From: Siphonodentalium dalli
Taxonomy: Eukaryota > Mollusca > Scaphopoda > Gadilida > Siphonodentaliidae
DNA length: 64,000 nt
Assembly: GCA_032622095.1 (NCBI GenBank)
Contig: CP136062.1
Location: forward strand, 131,395,282-131,459,281
Direction: 5' to 3'
The first letter of the stretch is position 1; each line of letters begins with the position of its first letter. A program made the position numbers and the translations under genes. This document shows positions 47,448-57,741 of this stretch, piece after piece. Below the pieces are notes generated by a model that was not told the origin of the DNA, searched no databases, and saw nothing but the letters and a program-made list of their open reading frames with translations.

Positions 47448-47730
47448 ATGGCATTGGATCCGAGAATCGCTGAGCAAATAAAACTGCAAATTAATTATTT
47501 ACTGGACAGTATGAAGAACCTGATTTATTCCCAGATGATGGAATTACAGAATTATGTTCAGGCGAACCAAATGAATTATCAAGCGGTCAACGTTCAGATA
47601 CTCACCAGTTCAAAGTGAAAGGAACAAGGGATATATATAATCAGGGTTGAAAGCAGTGGAGAAGCTGTATGAAGCTGAATTCGAGTTGAACGAAATGATG
47701 AAGGACATTCTGATTCAGTATTAAACTGCA
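47448..47730 (+). pseudogene. Retrotransposon gag-like frame
   Basis: Begins MALDPRIAEQIKLQ and is rich in Gln and Asn to about 47618, then continues one frame over with FKVKGTRDIYNQ and a Glu-rich helix. This layout is typical of the first frame in Ngaro-like elements. Broken by the frameshift and a stop near 47723. Confidence 0.55.
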
Positions 47731-48034
47731 GCTTCAGAACAGAGAAATCAGATAAGTATTTGTTCTCATATTATATGTGAATTAGATGCTTTGAAATCTA
47801 AAGAGCAGGTTGACAGTGCATGTACACCAGACATGTTTGTTAAACAACAAAATGTTGCAACAGCGAAGCCTTTAGAGCGATGGAAAAATATTCCTTCTAG
47901 TGCGGAATTATAAATTTATTAGAGCACGGTTATGCAATCGCCTTTATTATGAGGCCAGAGAGTGATGTTTTGCGCAACAATAAGTCCAAAATTGAAAACT
48001 CAGATCTTGTGGAATCCGAAAATCGAAAAATTGT

Positions 48035-48660
48035 CAGCTGAAGGTTGTATTTCTGAAGTGAACAAAGTACCTACTGTTGTTAACCCATTAACAGTGCCAA
48101 AAATAGAAATGGCAAGTCACGATTGGTATTAGATTGTCGACATGTTAATACATTTGTTTTTTAAACAATATTTTCGATATGAATACGCTAAAATGTAGCA
48201 CAAGAAATTTTCAAAAAGGAGATTATCTTATTTCTTTTGATATCACAATTGCATATCAACATATATATATTCAGAAGCACAGAAAACAATATGTTGGATT
48301 CAGTTGGAATTAAGAAAATTGTGATTAAAATAAAAATGGCATAAAATACTTTTTGAAGTTCTACGTTCGGTTTATGCTCTGCCGGTTGTGTATTTTCAAA
48401 ACCAATGAGAGATTGTAAAATATTGGCGCCAAAGAGGAATCAAAATTATAATATACCTGGACAACGGCTTAGCCGGTGTAGCCACTAGGTCAGATGCCAA
48501 ACAGCTTAGTGCTATTTTGAAAAATAATTTAGAAACATTCGGTTTCTTGATAGCCGAAGAGAAATGTAAATGGGAGCCTACCCAAACATTGTCATGGTTG
48601 GGAATTTATTTGGATATGGAAGTGGGTTCTATGATGATCACAGAGAGATAATCAGGATCA
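48035..48660 (+). pseudogene. Retrotransposon reverse transcriptase, broken
   Basis: Pieces in different frames show the family's order: GKSRLVLDCRHVN, YLISFDITIAYQHI, TFGLCSAGCVFSKPMR and IIIYLDNGLAG, then KCKWEPTQ and SWLGIYLD. The catalytic motif is YLDN where an active enzyme has two Asp. There are several stops and frameshifts, and a short AT-rich insertion after GFSW. Confidence 0.85.
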
Positions 48661-48714
48661 AAACAATACTTGATACAATCATGATGTATTTGCAATTGAA
48701 AATGTACAGTAAAG

Positions 48715-49617
48715 GTGCGTTTTCTGAGTAGCATTGTTGGCCAAATCTCATTAGTTTTTATACTAGATATTTATTTGCTACAATTAATGAGCACAGACAC
48801 TGGGAAGACAGTGTTACAGTCAGACGTGATGCTTTCACTGAATTTTTGTTCTAGAAAATCGAATTTAATAAAATTAAATATGTCGATGTTCGGACGTACA
48901 ATTTCATTTGATTACACATTCTTTAGCAATGCTTCCTCTTCGGGATACGGTGCATATTTTATCACATTCCATGGAAATGACAATGAGGGTATTTTCACCC
49001 AAGAAAAACAGGCATCAAAGCGTGAGCCAAACTTTGGTTGTAAAGTAGGGTTTTCGCCAGGGAGTGTCAGTTCATTGGCACAAACAAACGGTAGTGTCAG
49101 TTCATTGACATCAGGTGCTGAAGGAATCAGTTCATTGATACCAATAATCGGTGGTGCCACTTCCATGGCACCGGATACCGAGATTATCAGTTCATTGATA
49201 CCAGGAACCAGTGGTGTCAGTTCATTGGCACCATTTATCGGGGGTGTCACTTCATTGACCCCGGGGGAATGCGGAATTTATTTCCAATTGGGATTTTTTT
49301 CCCAACGATCAAACAAAGCATAATGTTCATTTTACGTTGAAGAGCGAGTTTATTCGCAATACTTCGGCAAATTACGAACATGAAAACGGATCAGATTTTT
49401 TGCCGTGTACTCAGAAAATAAAGGCAATTCACTTGATGATTTAGACTTTTGTGCCAATATCGGACAGCAATTCGATAGCCAAAACCGTTTAATTGAAAAT
49501 CAGTTCGAATTTGTTTCGCAGGATCGTTTAGATTCGAAGAAACATCCAATAAGTCCTGATGAGTGCGAAAATTGTTCAGCGGCATCAAAAAATGCTAAAT
49601 TTGTGCCACTGATGCAG
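48715..49617 (+). pseudogene. Retrotransposon RNase H, first part, with an internal repeat
   Basis: FSNASSSGYGAYF is the RNase H start, with the first catalytic Asp changed to Asn. A decapeptide minisatellite (49058-49262) follows, then further RNase H-region sequence to a run of G at 49617, where an insertion begins. Poly-Gly frames beyond this point are not protein. Confidence 0.7.
49058..49262. repeat. 30-bp minisatellite, about 7 units
   Basis: Unit ggtgtcagttcattggcacc plus 10 bases. It reads as GVSSLAPxxx on the plus strand and as a NELxP decapeptide on the other strand, so both strands stay open through it. Confidence 0.85.
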
Positions 49618-51330
49618 GGGGGGGGGGGGGGGGGGGGGCGAATTTTTTTTACGAGACATCAGGTGGGGGGGGGGGGGGGGGGGTGGGTGGCTACCCGAGG
49701 CCGGAAACAGTTTTTGACCACTTTTTTTGCATTTTTTTTTTATTGACATATTTTCAACTGTTTTAAACATATTTGTTTATTTGTTGTGGCTTGTTGCAAT
49801 ATGAGAAGCACTAATACATTCAATATTGTTATAATTACCCCCATAAGTTGATATAAAATGGAAAAATAGTGAATATTGTGGGGGTGGGTCCCAAAATTTT
49901 CATTGATTTTATTTGCGCGCAATTTTGTTTTATTGTGTCTGTTTCAGCTTGCTTGGCAGTTTTTATATTGAAAATTGTCTAGTTCACGGTGTAGATCAAT
50001 AAAAAAATACCTCAGATAGCTCTAGGGTAGGGTGAACTTAATGCAGTCTGACAATATCAGCTAACAACTCATGACAGAATATTACAATAATTCTTATACT
50101 TTACTCATACAGTTAGTTGATGCATGAGTGTAATGTATGAACTAAATATTTGTATCAGTGTTTGTATACTAAATTGATTTTTAAATATACTTTTGTCAAA
50201 TAATTATTTGAATTGTCAAATTATTTGTTTCAGTGTTGTTGACAACCATCAATAAGTAAATAAGTAGACATGAAATAAAGTTTTAATAACATTTATTGAA
50301 AGAAACAAAAATATAACCTTCCTTGGATAGTCTTCTGAAAAGTATAAAAATATTATTTAAATAGATGTGAAGAGGGGCCAGGACACATTACAGTTTTGTT
50401 CACTTGTAATTAGTATATCCCATAATTACCTGCATATACTAGTATGTAAATGACACTTAATGTCTAATTCAGGCTAATTTGAAAATTATCAAAGAAGAAA
50501 AAATTAATTTACTTAATTATTGTATATTTATAAGATGATGTGCATGCAAGGTCTAGTTTGAAGGCACACATAAAGGTCATGTACAGAATGTGTGTGAATT
50601 TCTTATTGCACATGAACTCCATCCAGTACATGACCGAAGTTCAGCTCTGATTGTCCAAATGAATCTCAGTAATATACATCTGTGTATATGGATTTGGCAC
50701 TAAATTGACCATCAACGTTCAAACTCAAAGGGTTAAGCATTATTTTAGGCCTAGTTCTAAGTCGTAATGCGAGGTCGGGTCGGTGGTCATGCAGGCATAC
50801 ATAAAAGTTAATTCGTACACTGGTTCATATGCACATTTTCCTTTTTGGTATTACTATAGGCTCTAGGCCTACTAGTTGATGCTGGTTGATGTCTGAAAAA
50901 AGATAAATTTAAGTTTGTGTAATTTTTTATTCTACTGTAGGCCCTAACACTGGCCCTAGTTATTTTTGTTGTCATTCCAGGGGATTCAACATATTTTTCA
51001 TCTACTCACCAGCTGTACTCACACAGATGAATAGGCTGGGTTATAAATTTACCAATATAATCACATAATATTCTACCTTTGTTGATTGCTTAGAGTTCAA
51101 TTTTGCACATGTTTGTTAACAGGAAGTAACATTTAATTTGGTCTTTCAAAGAAGGGACCAATATAGAGCGGTTGGTAGTTTTTACAGAGGGGACCAACAT
51201 AAAGCTTTGATGTTTTGGGGTGGGTGTCTAAAATTTTATGAAAAAAAAATGCAAGAAAGGGTGGGTGGGTGTAAAAAAATGGAAATGTAAAAAAAAGACC
51301 CCCACGTCTCGCCAACTTTTTACGGCCCCC
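49618..51330. mobile_element. Insertion inside the retrotransposon, unknown type
   Basis: RNase H-region sequence stops at about 49617 and resumes near 51340. The insert starts with two G runs (49617-49638, 49664-49683) around a short spacer and ends with g-rich and a-rich sequence (ggtgggtgggtg, aaaaaaaagaccccc). The middle is AT-rich with no coding frame. Boundaries are approximate. Confidence 0.55.
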
Positions 51331-51339
51331 TCCTGACTG

Positions 51340-52013
51340 ATGACCAAGTTATTGGTTTTAGGAATCAAATTGAATCGTATAAAATCTCCAATGGAGAGAA
51401 GCCGAAGCTTTGAAGTGGGAGCTGATCGCTTTCGGTACTCGATTTAAAGGGTGCAGCATTCTTTGTGAAACAGAAATTTGGCATACATGTATGTTAGTCC
51501 GAGAGATAGCCAAGTTTTAGGTTTACATAAAATTGCATTAGACATTGATGAAATTCGTACAAATTTTAACATGCATTTGCTTGTGATGTGGATACCCTGC
51601 ATTCTAAACATCAGAGCAGATGAGCTGTTAGTTGAAGAGACACTGATAACTGGGCCATAAAACAAGAAGTGTTCAATTTCGTCAGTTTTGAATGGGGAAA
51701 ACATGAAGTCGATATATTCGCGGACAGCAACAACGCGAAATGCGAATTGTTTAATTCAAAAGATCCACGTTCAGGAACAAGCGGAATAAACGCTTTTACT
51801 CAGTCGTGGTCTGGTGTGATAAATTGGTTAGTTCCTCCTCCAATAACTGTTCATCACGTTTTGAGAAAAATGGAGAAAGAGGCGGCTTTCGGCTCGCTTT
51901 TGGTTCTGCATTGGATTTCTGCGACATACTGGCCAATGATTTATAAAGGCCAAGGTCAATTTCATAATTTTGCTAAAGGAGTCATGGTTATGGGTGATGT
52001 CATGAGCTCAGTA
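51340..52013 (+). pseudogene. Retrotransposon RNase H end and DIRS C-terminal region
   Basis: Frames show IALDIDEI, LLVMWIPCILNIRAD (RNase H end), then NAKCELFNS and GTSGINAFTQSW, the conserved block before the recombinase in tyrosine-recombinase retrotransposons. A stop at 51658-51660 interrupts it. Confidence 0.85.
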
Positions 52014-52017
52014 AGTC

Positions 52018-52400
52018 GTGAGACTCTGATAACTGGGCCATAAAACTGGAAGTGTTCAATATTGTCAGTTTTGAATGGGGTAATCATGAAGTCGATATAT
52101 TCGCGGACAGCAACAACACGAAATGCGAATTGTTTAATTCAAAATATCCATGTTCAGGAACAAGCGGTATAAACGCGTTTACACAGTCGTGGTCTGGTGT
52201 GATAAATTGGTTAGTTCCTTCTCCAAAAATGGTTCCTCATGTTTTGAGAAAAATGGAGAGAGAGGCAGCTTTCAGTGCGCTTTTGGTTCCGCATTGATTT
52301 CTGCGGCATACTGGCCAATGATTTATAAAGGCAAAGTCAATTTCATGATTTTGCGAAAGGAGTCATGGTTATGGGTGATGTCATATGCAGGATGCAAGTC
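52018..52400 (+). repeat. Second copy of a ~385-bp segment in the retrotransposon
   Basis: Repeats 51633-52013 head to tail: both start at actgataactgggccataaa and run through GTSGINAFTQSW. Divergence is several percent. It adds frame breaks. Confidence 0.88.
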
Positions 52401-52479
52401 TGTGTGGTTTGTTCAAGTCGAGACATGGAAACAGAATTGGCTATACTAAATATAGACTTCCGAGAACTTTGTTGAATTC

Positions 52480-53330
52480 GGTTTAACGATTATTGTTTTT
52501 TTGCAGATGTCAATATAACAGAGTTGATTATGGAGGAGCTGGGGAATGTTGGAATAGACTATGTAGAGCTGCAGCAGTTGGCTGTGAAAATGGTTGATCT
52601 TCTGATCGCATCCAGGAGTGACAATACTGTGACGAAATACCATTATGCTTATAAGAAATAGAAAGACTTCATCCTCACGAAAGGGGATGCCGGTTGCCTG
52701 CTGCGCATATTCACATCGCTTTGTATCTCACAGAACTGTTGGATTTCAGCATCGTGTGCCATAAAATGGTATCATGACATTTGGGGAAAAAACGATCCTA
52801 CATCTAGTTCATTCGTCAAAAACATAGTTGAATCTTGAAAAGGCACATAATCCTCCAGTTTCAAAGAAAGACCCAATCAGTTCAGATATGTTAATTCAAA
52901 CTTGTGATATTCATGCGGAAAGCAAAGATTTGGCAATTATTAGAGACCTAGCTATGTCGGTTCTCGCTTTTGCCGGTTCTCTGAGGTTCTCTGAACTTGT
53001 AAATCTGAAATTATGTGATATCACATTTGAAAACGATTTCAAAAGAATAATGATAGAGAACAGTAAGACATATCATTAAGACCAATATCGTTAAGGAAAT
53101 ATACCATTGATTTACACCATAGCATGATAGTGTATATTAGGTAGATTACGTGGCTTTTTTGGTCTGATGAACATCGGGTTCCACTCTTTCTGAGCTGGAG
53201 GTGCCACTGACAGTGCTAATTCAAGCGTGTCAGATATGTTTAAAAAAGCACGGACGTTGGAAGTCCAAAACCGCAAAGGACGGTTATGGGAGAGCAGATT
53301 GAATGTGACCAGAAAACTAGGTTTGTGATT
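52480..53330 (+). pseudogene. Retrotransposon tyrosine recombinase, broken
   Basis: The N-terminal region has VDLLIASRSDNT and a YHYAYKK-like stretch. The middle frame 52828-53079 has SVLAFAGSLRFSELVNLKLC, the first catalytic region with its Arg. Further on, stop-AGGATDSAN and RLNVTRKLGL are the end of the domain. The Arg expected before AGGAT is a TGA stop. Stops at 52659 and 53077 also break the frame. Confidence 0.82.
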
Positions 53331-53600
53331 TGTATTTTTGATGATATGTATTTTGCGAGTACTGCCACATTATTTGGCAACAGTTTGTTTATGAAACAGA
53401 TGATTAATTTGGAGTATGTTTTTCAGATGAAGTAAATTGAAGTTACAATAAAGAAATGTATTTTGAAAATTGTAAAAGAAGTTACATTTGAGATAATAAA
53501 TTTGCAAAATTTGAAAACATACAGCTAGTAAAGATCAATTTTTACTAATTTTATCGGAAGAAACAAAATATAAATCACTTTTCCCATTTCTTTTTGGCTT

Positions 53601-53680
53601 TAGCGTCGCACTAGTGCCAAATAATTGTTTGAGTAATTTGGTTATTTCCAAGGGAACATGACAGTAGCACAGGGAAGACA
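53601..53680 (+). repeat. Retrotransposon split repeat B1
   Basis: Starts tagcgtcgcactagtgccaa and ends gggaagaca, directly joined to A2. Matches B2 at 54433-54513. Confidence 0.88.
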
Positions 53681-53868
53681 TATTATTTCTAGCGTTATAG
53701 CGCAGCATAGCATGAAATTATTGTCGGTGCGGTGCGATATGGGTTTATGTGAATGCATGCACGCTGAGTCGTACAAGGCTGAGTTGCTTGTGAAGTGGTA
53801 CTCACTCGCTCTTTTATGTATTGTCACTCTAGTCGACGTACACCGCGGATCGGCTGCGATTTACAAAT
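53681..53868 (+). repeat. Retrotransposon split repeat A2
   Basis: Matches A1 from tattatttctagcgtta to ggctgcgatttacaaa. Confidence 0.9.
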
Positions 53869-54432
53869 CACAGAGAACACTTTGTAATTTTCAATGAAAT
53901 TATTTATTTTTTAATAATCTTCCAAAACACAAGTTAATAATTTGTATATGAAACGTAATATTTTCAAAAGAACAATGTTAAACAAATGTTGATTTATCAT
54001 TTCAAACGGTAATCATTGGAAAGCATTGAACGACTCAGACGTTCTTGATCTTGAGGCCGGCTGAAAGCACTGCTACAGAGTATTATGTATATGTAGTAGA
54101 GTATCGGATGCAGGTTTCCGGGAGCCAACAAAAGAAGCCATATTGAAATATATGGCCACCAAAAAAATGCATCCGGTTTTTCCTGAGCGGTTTCACGGCC
54201 AATGAAAGGTTGTTTATTCCTATAGTTGATCTCACATAGTATAATTTGCATGCATGAAGTATATTTCGCTTACAGTGTGATGTAGCCTGAATATGCCTGA
54301 ATGCCCTTTCGCTTTTACGTGATATGAATTTAGTTCGAAATACATGTATAATCAAAAATAATGAAATATTATTTGATATTATTGTTGTTCACATTTATGT
54401 GTGTTTAATTAATAAATGTGCAGGCCAATCTC

Positions 54433-54513
54433 TAGCATCGCACTAATGCCAAATATTTGTTTGAGTAATTTGGTTATTTCCAAGGGAACATGACAGTAGC
54501 ACAAGGAAGACAT
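54433..54513 (+). repeat. Retrotransposon split repeat B2
   Basis: Matches B1 closely. It lies 564 bp from the end of A2 rather than next to it, so something may have been inserted in the gap (53869-54432), which holds no sequence I recognise. Confidence 0.85.
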
Positions 54514-54964
54514 AACAGTTACCAAATTATGAAAATTTCCTCAAGAATATACTTTATATAGTATAGTATAAGGCTAGTATGAATGCGATATTATCTATAA
54601 AACACAATTTGCATGCGCCGAGCATTGTTTATATACAGCACATAGATAGTGAGCAATAAACAAAACACTCAACACCATGGCAATTGTTTTAGGAGAATGA
54701 TTCACGGTGACCCATTAAACATCGAAATCTTGGAGAGGCGAGGATATAATGAGCGCTATACCAGTTTGTTGTAAACAACTTGGTGGCATTTCTAACCAAA
54801 GTTAAAATAGTGGGGTCTCCCCGGTGTTGAGTGTTTTGCTTATCACATACTCTTTACTGTTAGTTTACATAACATGGCATTTGTTTACATAACACAGAGT
54901 ACTAACATGACAATAGCAAGCAATTTACGCTATATTTGTGATTGGTATAGGAACAAAATTTGTC

Positions 54965-55285
54965 TATAATATAATATATTATTTTTATAAGTATAATTAA
55001 TTTTTCCTTAAAGAGAGCCTGAATACTCAACTATTATGGATTATATCTCCAGCTTTGTAACCACAGGAGGAAAGGGTTAACTTTTTGCTCGCGGACAATC
55101 TACCTGCACGGATTAGTCACGCATGAACACTCCCAATATAACTGGCTGGTTCCGACTCAATCAGGAGATTGGCGAGTTGCGGGGATGGGAATGGCACCGC
55201 CATGGGAGGGACATATGATAGTTCAGTATTCAGGCTCTTTTTAAGAAAAAATTAATTATACTTATAAAAATAATATTTTCCCGCT
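54965..55285. repeat. Palindrome at the left end of the large element
   Basis: Arms ataagtataattaatttttc and gaaaaaattaattatactta pair, then gagcctgaatact / agtattcaggctc pair inside. Confidence 0.8.
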
Positions 55286-56340
55286 AAAGTGAGCCTTTCA
55301 TACTGAACTATATGGATTAGAATGCAAGCCCAGAAGGAGGCACGAGCAATAAAGTTATATCCAAAAATTGAGGTAATGTACTCTCTCAAAGCAGAATTCA
55401 TGAATAGGCTGTGAATAGAATAGTTTAGAATAGTTTAATGATTTGTTATGTGAAATTAACTCATATTCAGAGTCTTACATTGCTCAAACTGACATCCCCC
55501 TTGTGTTTTGAAGACACATCCCAGGTGGTGCCATCCAATTCATGTTCACGAGCCAACAAGTATAACGGAAGAAGATACGTCTTCTCTTCTTTCTCACTTC
55601 GTTCTAAGGTCTCAGACACCCTAGAGTGCAAGGAGACTAATTCACTCTCCGCCTCAGCGACAGAACAACCTGCACCTTAATGGGCATCAAAACACAGGAG
55701 GGCCCACTCTGAAATTGGCTAGACCTGGGCGTAAACACCTCTGCATTAGAGGTTCAACAACCGCCATTCGCCGAAGCAAATGGCTGTTAACCTGATGCCT
55801 AATTTGTTGCACAGGGAGTAAATTGAGAACCCATGACCAAAAAGAGGTTCGATAAGCAATTATATGGGGTGGAGCCATCGGACCAGAGGGAGCCCCCCCC
55901 CCCCCACCAAGTGCAGGTGGTCCTGACCAAGCTGAATATCCTGGCCAAGCTGGAGGGTGGGGAGAGCTCATTGTTCTCCGACCCCAAGAAGGTTGAGTGG
56001 CAGGCAAAGCCTGTTTCTCAGTGAGAATGTGTGGCCAGGGGGACCGCACTTGCTACCTCGATGGGTAGGGCAACTGCCATGTGCCAAGCTGCCGAAGGTG
56101 CCGGCAGGGGACAAAACTTCCTGGAGGTCCAAGTACCTTGTCTTCTCTACCAGACACATCCCCACTGATTAATCTTACTGCCTAAACCAAGGGTTGATTT
56201 AATGTTTTAAATTTGTATAGCATTTTACAGCCCTGGGTAGATTTGAATAGCATTCCCTACCAATACATGTCTGTTCATATGAAATTGGTTGGCAGAAATT
56301 GGAAATCGCATTGCAAATTGCGATGTGTATCCATGTAAAC

Positions 56341-56360
56341 CCCCCCCCCCCCCCCCCCCC
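56341..56360. repeat. C homopolymer
   Basis: About 20 C. Similar runs lie at 55888-55897, 58119-58139 and 58562-58581. Open frames with poly-Gly or poly-Pro here are by-products. Confidence 0.9.
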
Positions 56361-56991
56361 CGGCTGAAACACGATCGGAGGAGCGTGTGTGGTCCTATCA
56401 TCCTTCTTAGAACTGTTATCACATGTCTCTGTGGCAAGTATCATAAGATATCATTCAGAAACCCCATGATACACATTGTATACACATAAAATAACCCGAT
56501 TAGATCATGTTAGAAAGCCCTACCAAAGCCGAGCCCATCACCCCAATGATTGAAGCCAGGGCAGGGATCCCCTTCAAGATCCAATGTATCACTAAGATAT
56601 ATACAATACCACTGAGAGCGTGATTAACAGCCATAAGCACAATTGATTGATAGTGCTTAGGACTGAAGATCGTAGGGGACCAGTGCAGTAAACAAGAAAG
56701 TAAACTAGCAGTTCACTTCCCCAGTGGAATACCAATCACGAACTGATGTCGAGAAGCGGAGACGCACAGAACATATCGAGTGAATGTGATATATCAATCA
56801 GAACATATCGAGTGAATGTGATATATCAATAGCAGCCGATATCGTTTCAAACTGTCAGAAATCAATAAATTTGATGTGCAAAATGATTGTGAAAATATCC
56901 TTAAAAGTCGAAAAACCAAAATCATGACTAATGTTTGTAAGGTACAATGTAGTCATATGATAAACCCGACACGTACACTGACCTGGTCACC

Positions 56992-57741
56992 CTACATCGT
57001 ATTCAGGCTTTGGTACAGAACAGAATGATGTCTCTGTCTCCGACATGCAGCAGAACAACCTAGGTGTTTTATTATTAGGTTAGTTTGATGCATGCATCGA
57101 TCTTGGGGAAGACCCTCTCCGGATATGGCGGCCAAGAGAAACAATTCAATATTTTTTGATACAAATGTCGAGTAACGTACATGCATCCTAAAATGTGCAC
57201 CATAGCGGGGGAATTTAATAGCCAGGTTGTTATAAACGAAAGAAGCCACGATGATGGAGAGAAACCTCCCCCGTCGTAAGTGGTTTTGTAAGGCAATTTT
57301 AAGGAGGAAGAGGACAAATACTGTGTATACCGAAACACTCTGAGTTGGCAGCATGGCTTGTCCCTGAGATTGGGGCGTATGGTTGCCATGGGGGTCCGGA
57401 TCCACTCTCTCACAGGGGTGGACCTCTGTCCACGGGGAAAATTGTTCAAGTCGCTGATCGAAGAGCTCGAAAAGACAGTCTGGACAGCGCAGACGTCCCG
57501 CCTGTTGTAATTGCCGAATAATTGTTTTTAGATTGGGGCAATAGAAGAAGAGCCAATGTTTTGGAGTCTTTTCGGAAAGGCTATTGGCAGTGGTCATTGG
57601 GCACTTGACAATATAAATGCTTTCCGTGTAACTGCACTTTATTCTTGTGTGAAGGCTAATTGGCATGATGTTACATGGAATATGGTTACTTGCCATAAAT
57701 AAGGTCTTATCTCCCTTTGGAATACCACTGTTATTTCGCAT
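56992..57741 (-). CDS. Unidentified open frame, 249 codons
   Basis: The longest open frame in the window. It has a Cys pair (RCPDC), a Gln/Arg-rich middle and a hydrophobic stretch near residues 133-150 (VYTVFVLFLLKIAL). I do not recognise it. It lies on the PLC-gamma strand but in an intron and inside the large inverted-repeat region, so it more likely belongs to that element. An overlapping frame (57075-57449) is its shadow. Confidence 0.3.
   Translation of the reverse strand: MRNNSGIPKGDKTLFMASNHIPCNIMPISLHTRIKCSYTESIYIVKCPMTTANSLSEKTPKHWLFFYCPNLKTIIRQLQQAGRLRCPDCLFELFDQRLEQFSPWTEVHPCERVDPDPHGNHTPQSQGQAMLPTQSVSVYTVFVLFLLKIALQNHLRRGRFLSIIVASFVYNNLAIKFPRYGAHFRMHVRYSTFVSKNIELFLLAAISGEGLPQDRCMHQTNLIIKHLGCSAACRRQRHHSVLYQSLNTM

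Larger units (their letters stand above)
47235..54513 (+). mobile_element. Tyrosine-recombinase retrotransposon (DIRS order, PAT/Ngaro-like), decayed
   Basis: A plus-strand element antisense to PLC-gamma. Order: repeat A1, gag-like frame, reverse transcriptase, RNase H, DIRS-specific C-terminal region, tyrosine recombinase, then repeats B1, A2 and B2. Direct split repeats (A1 / B1-A2-B2) mark the PAT and Ngaro groups; DIRS1 has inverted ends. Stops and frameshifts are scattered through all frames, and it contains at least one large insertion and a local duplication, so it is dead. No integrase or LTR was seen. Confidence 0.85.

Noticed and set aside
49405-49770. Poly-Gly and poly-Pro open frames on both strands
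   Set aside because: They come from G homopolymers at the edge of an insertion.
55687-56444. Several overlapping frames on both strands
   Set aside because: GC-rich and C-run sequence gives open frames in most phases. No domain or splice pattern was recognised.
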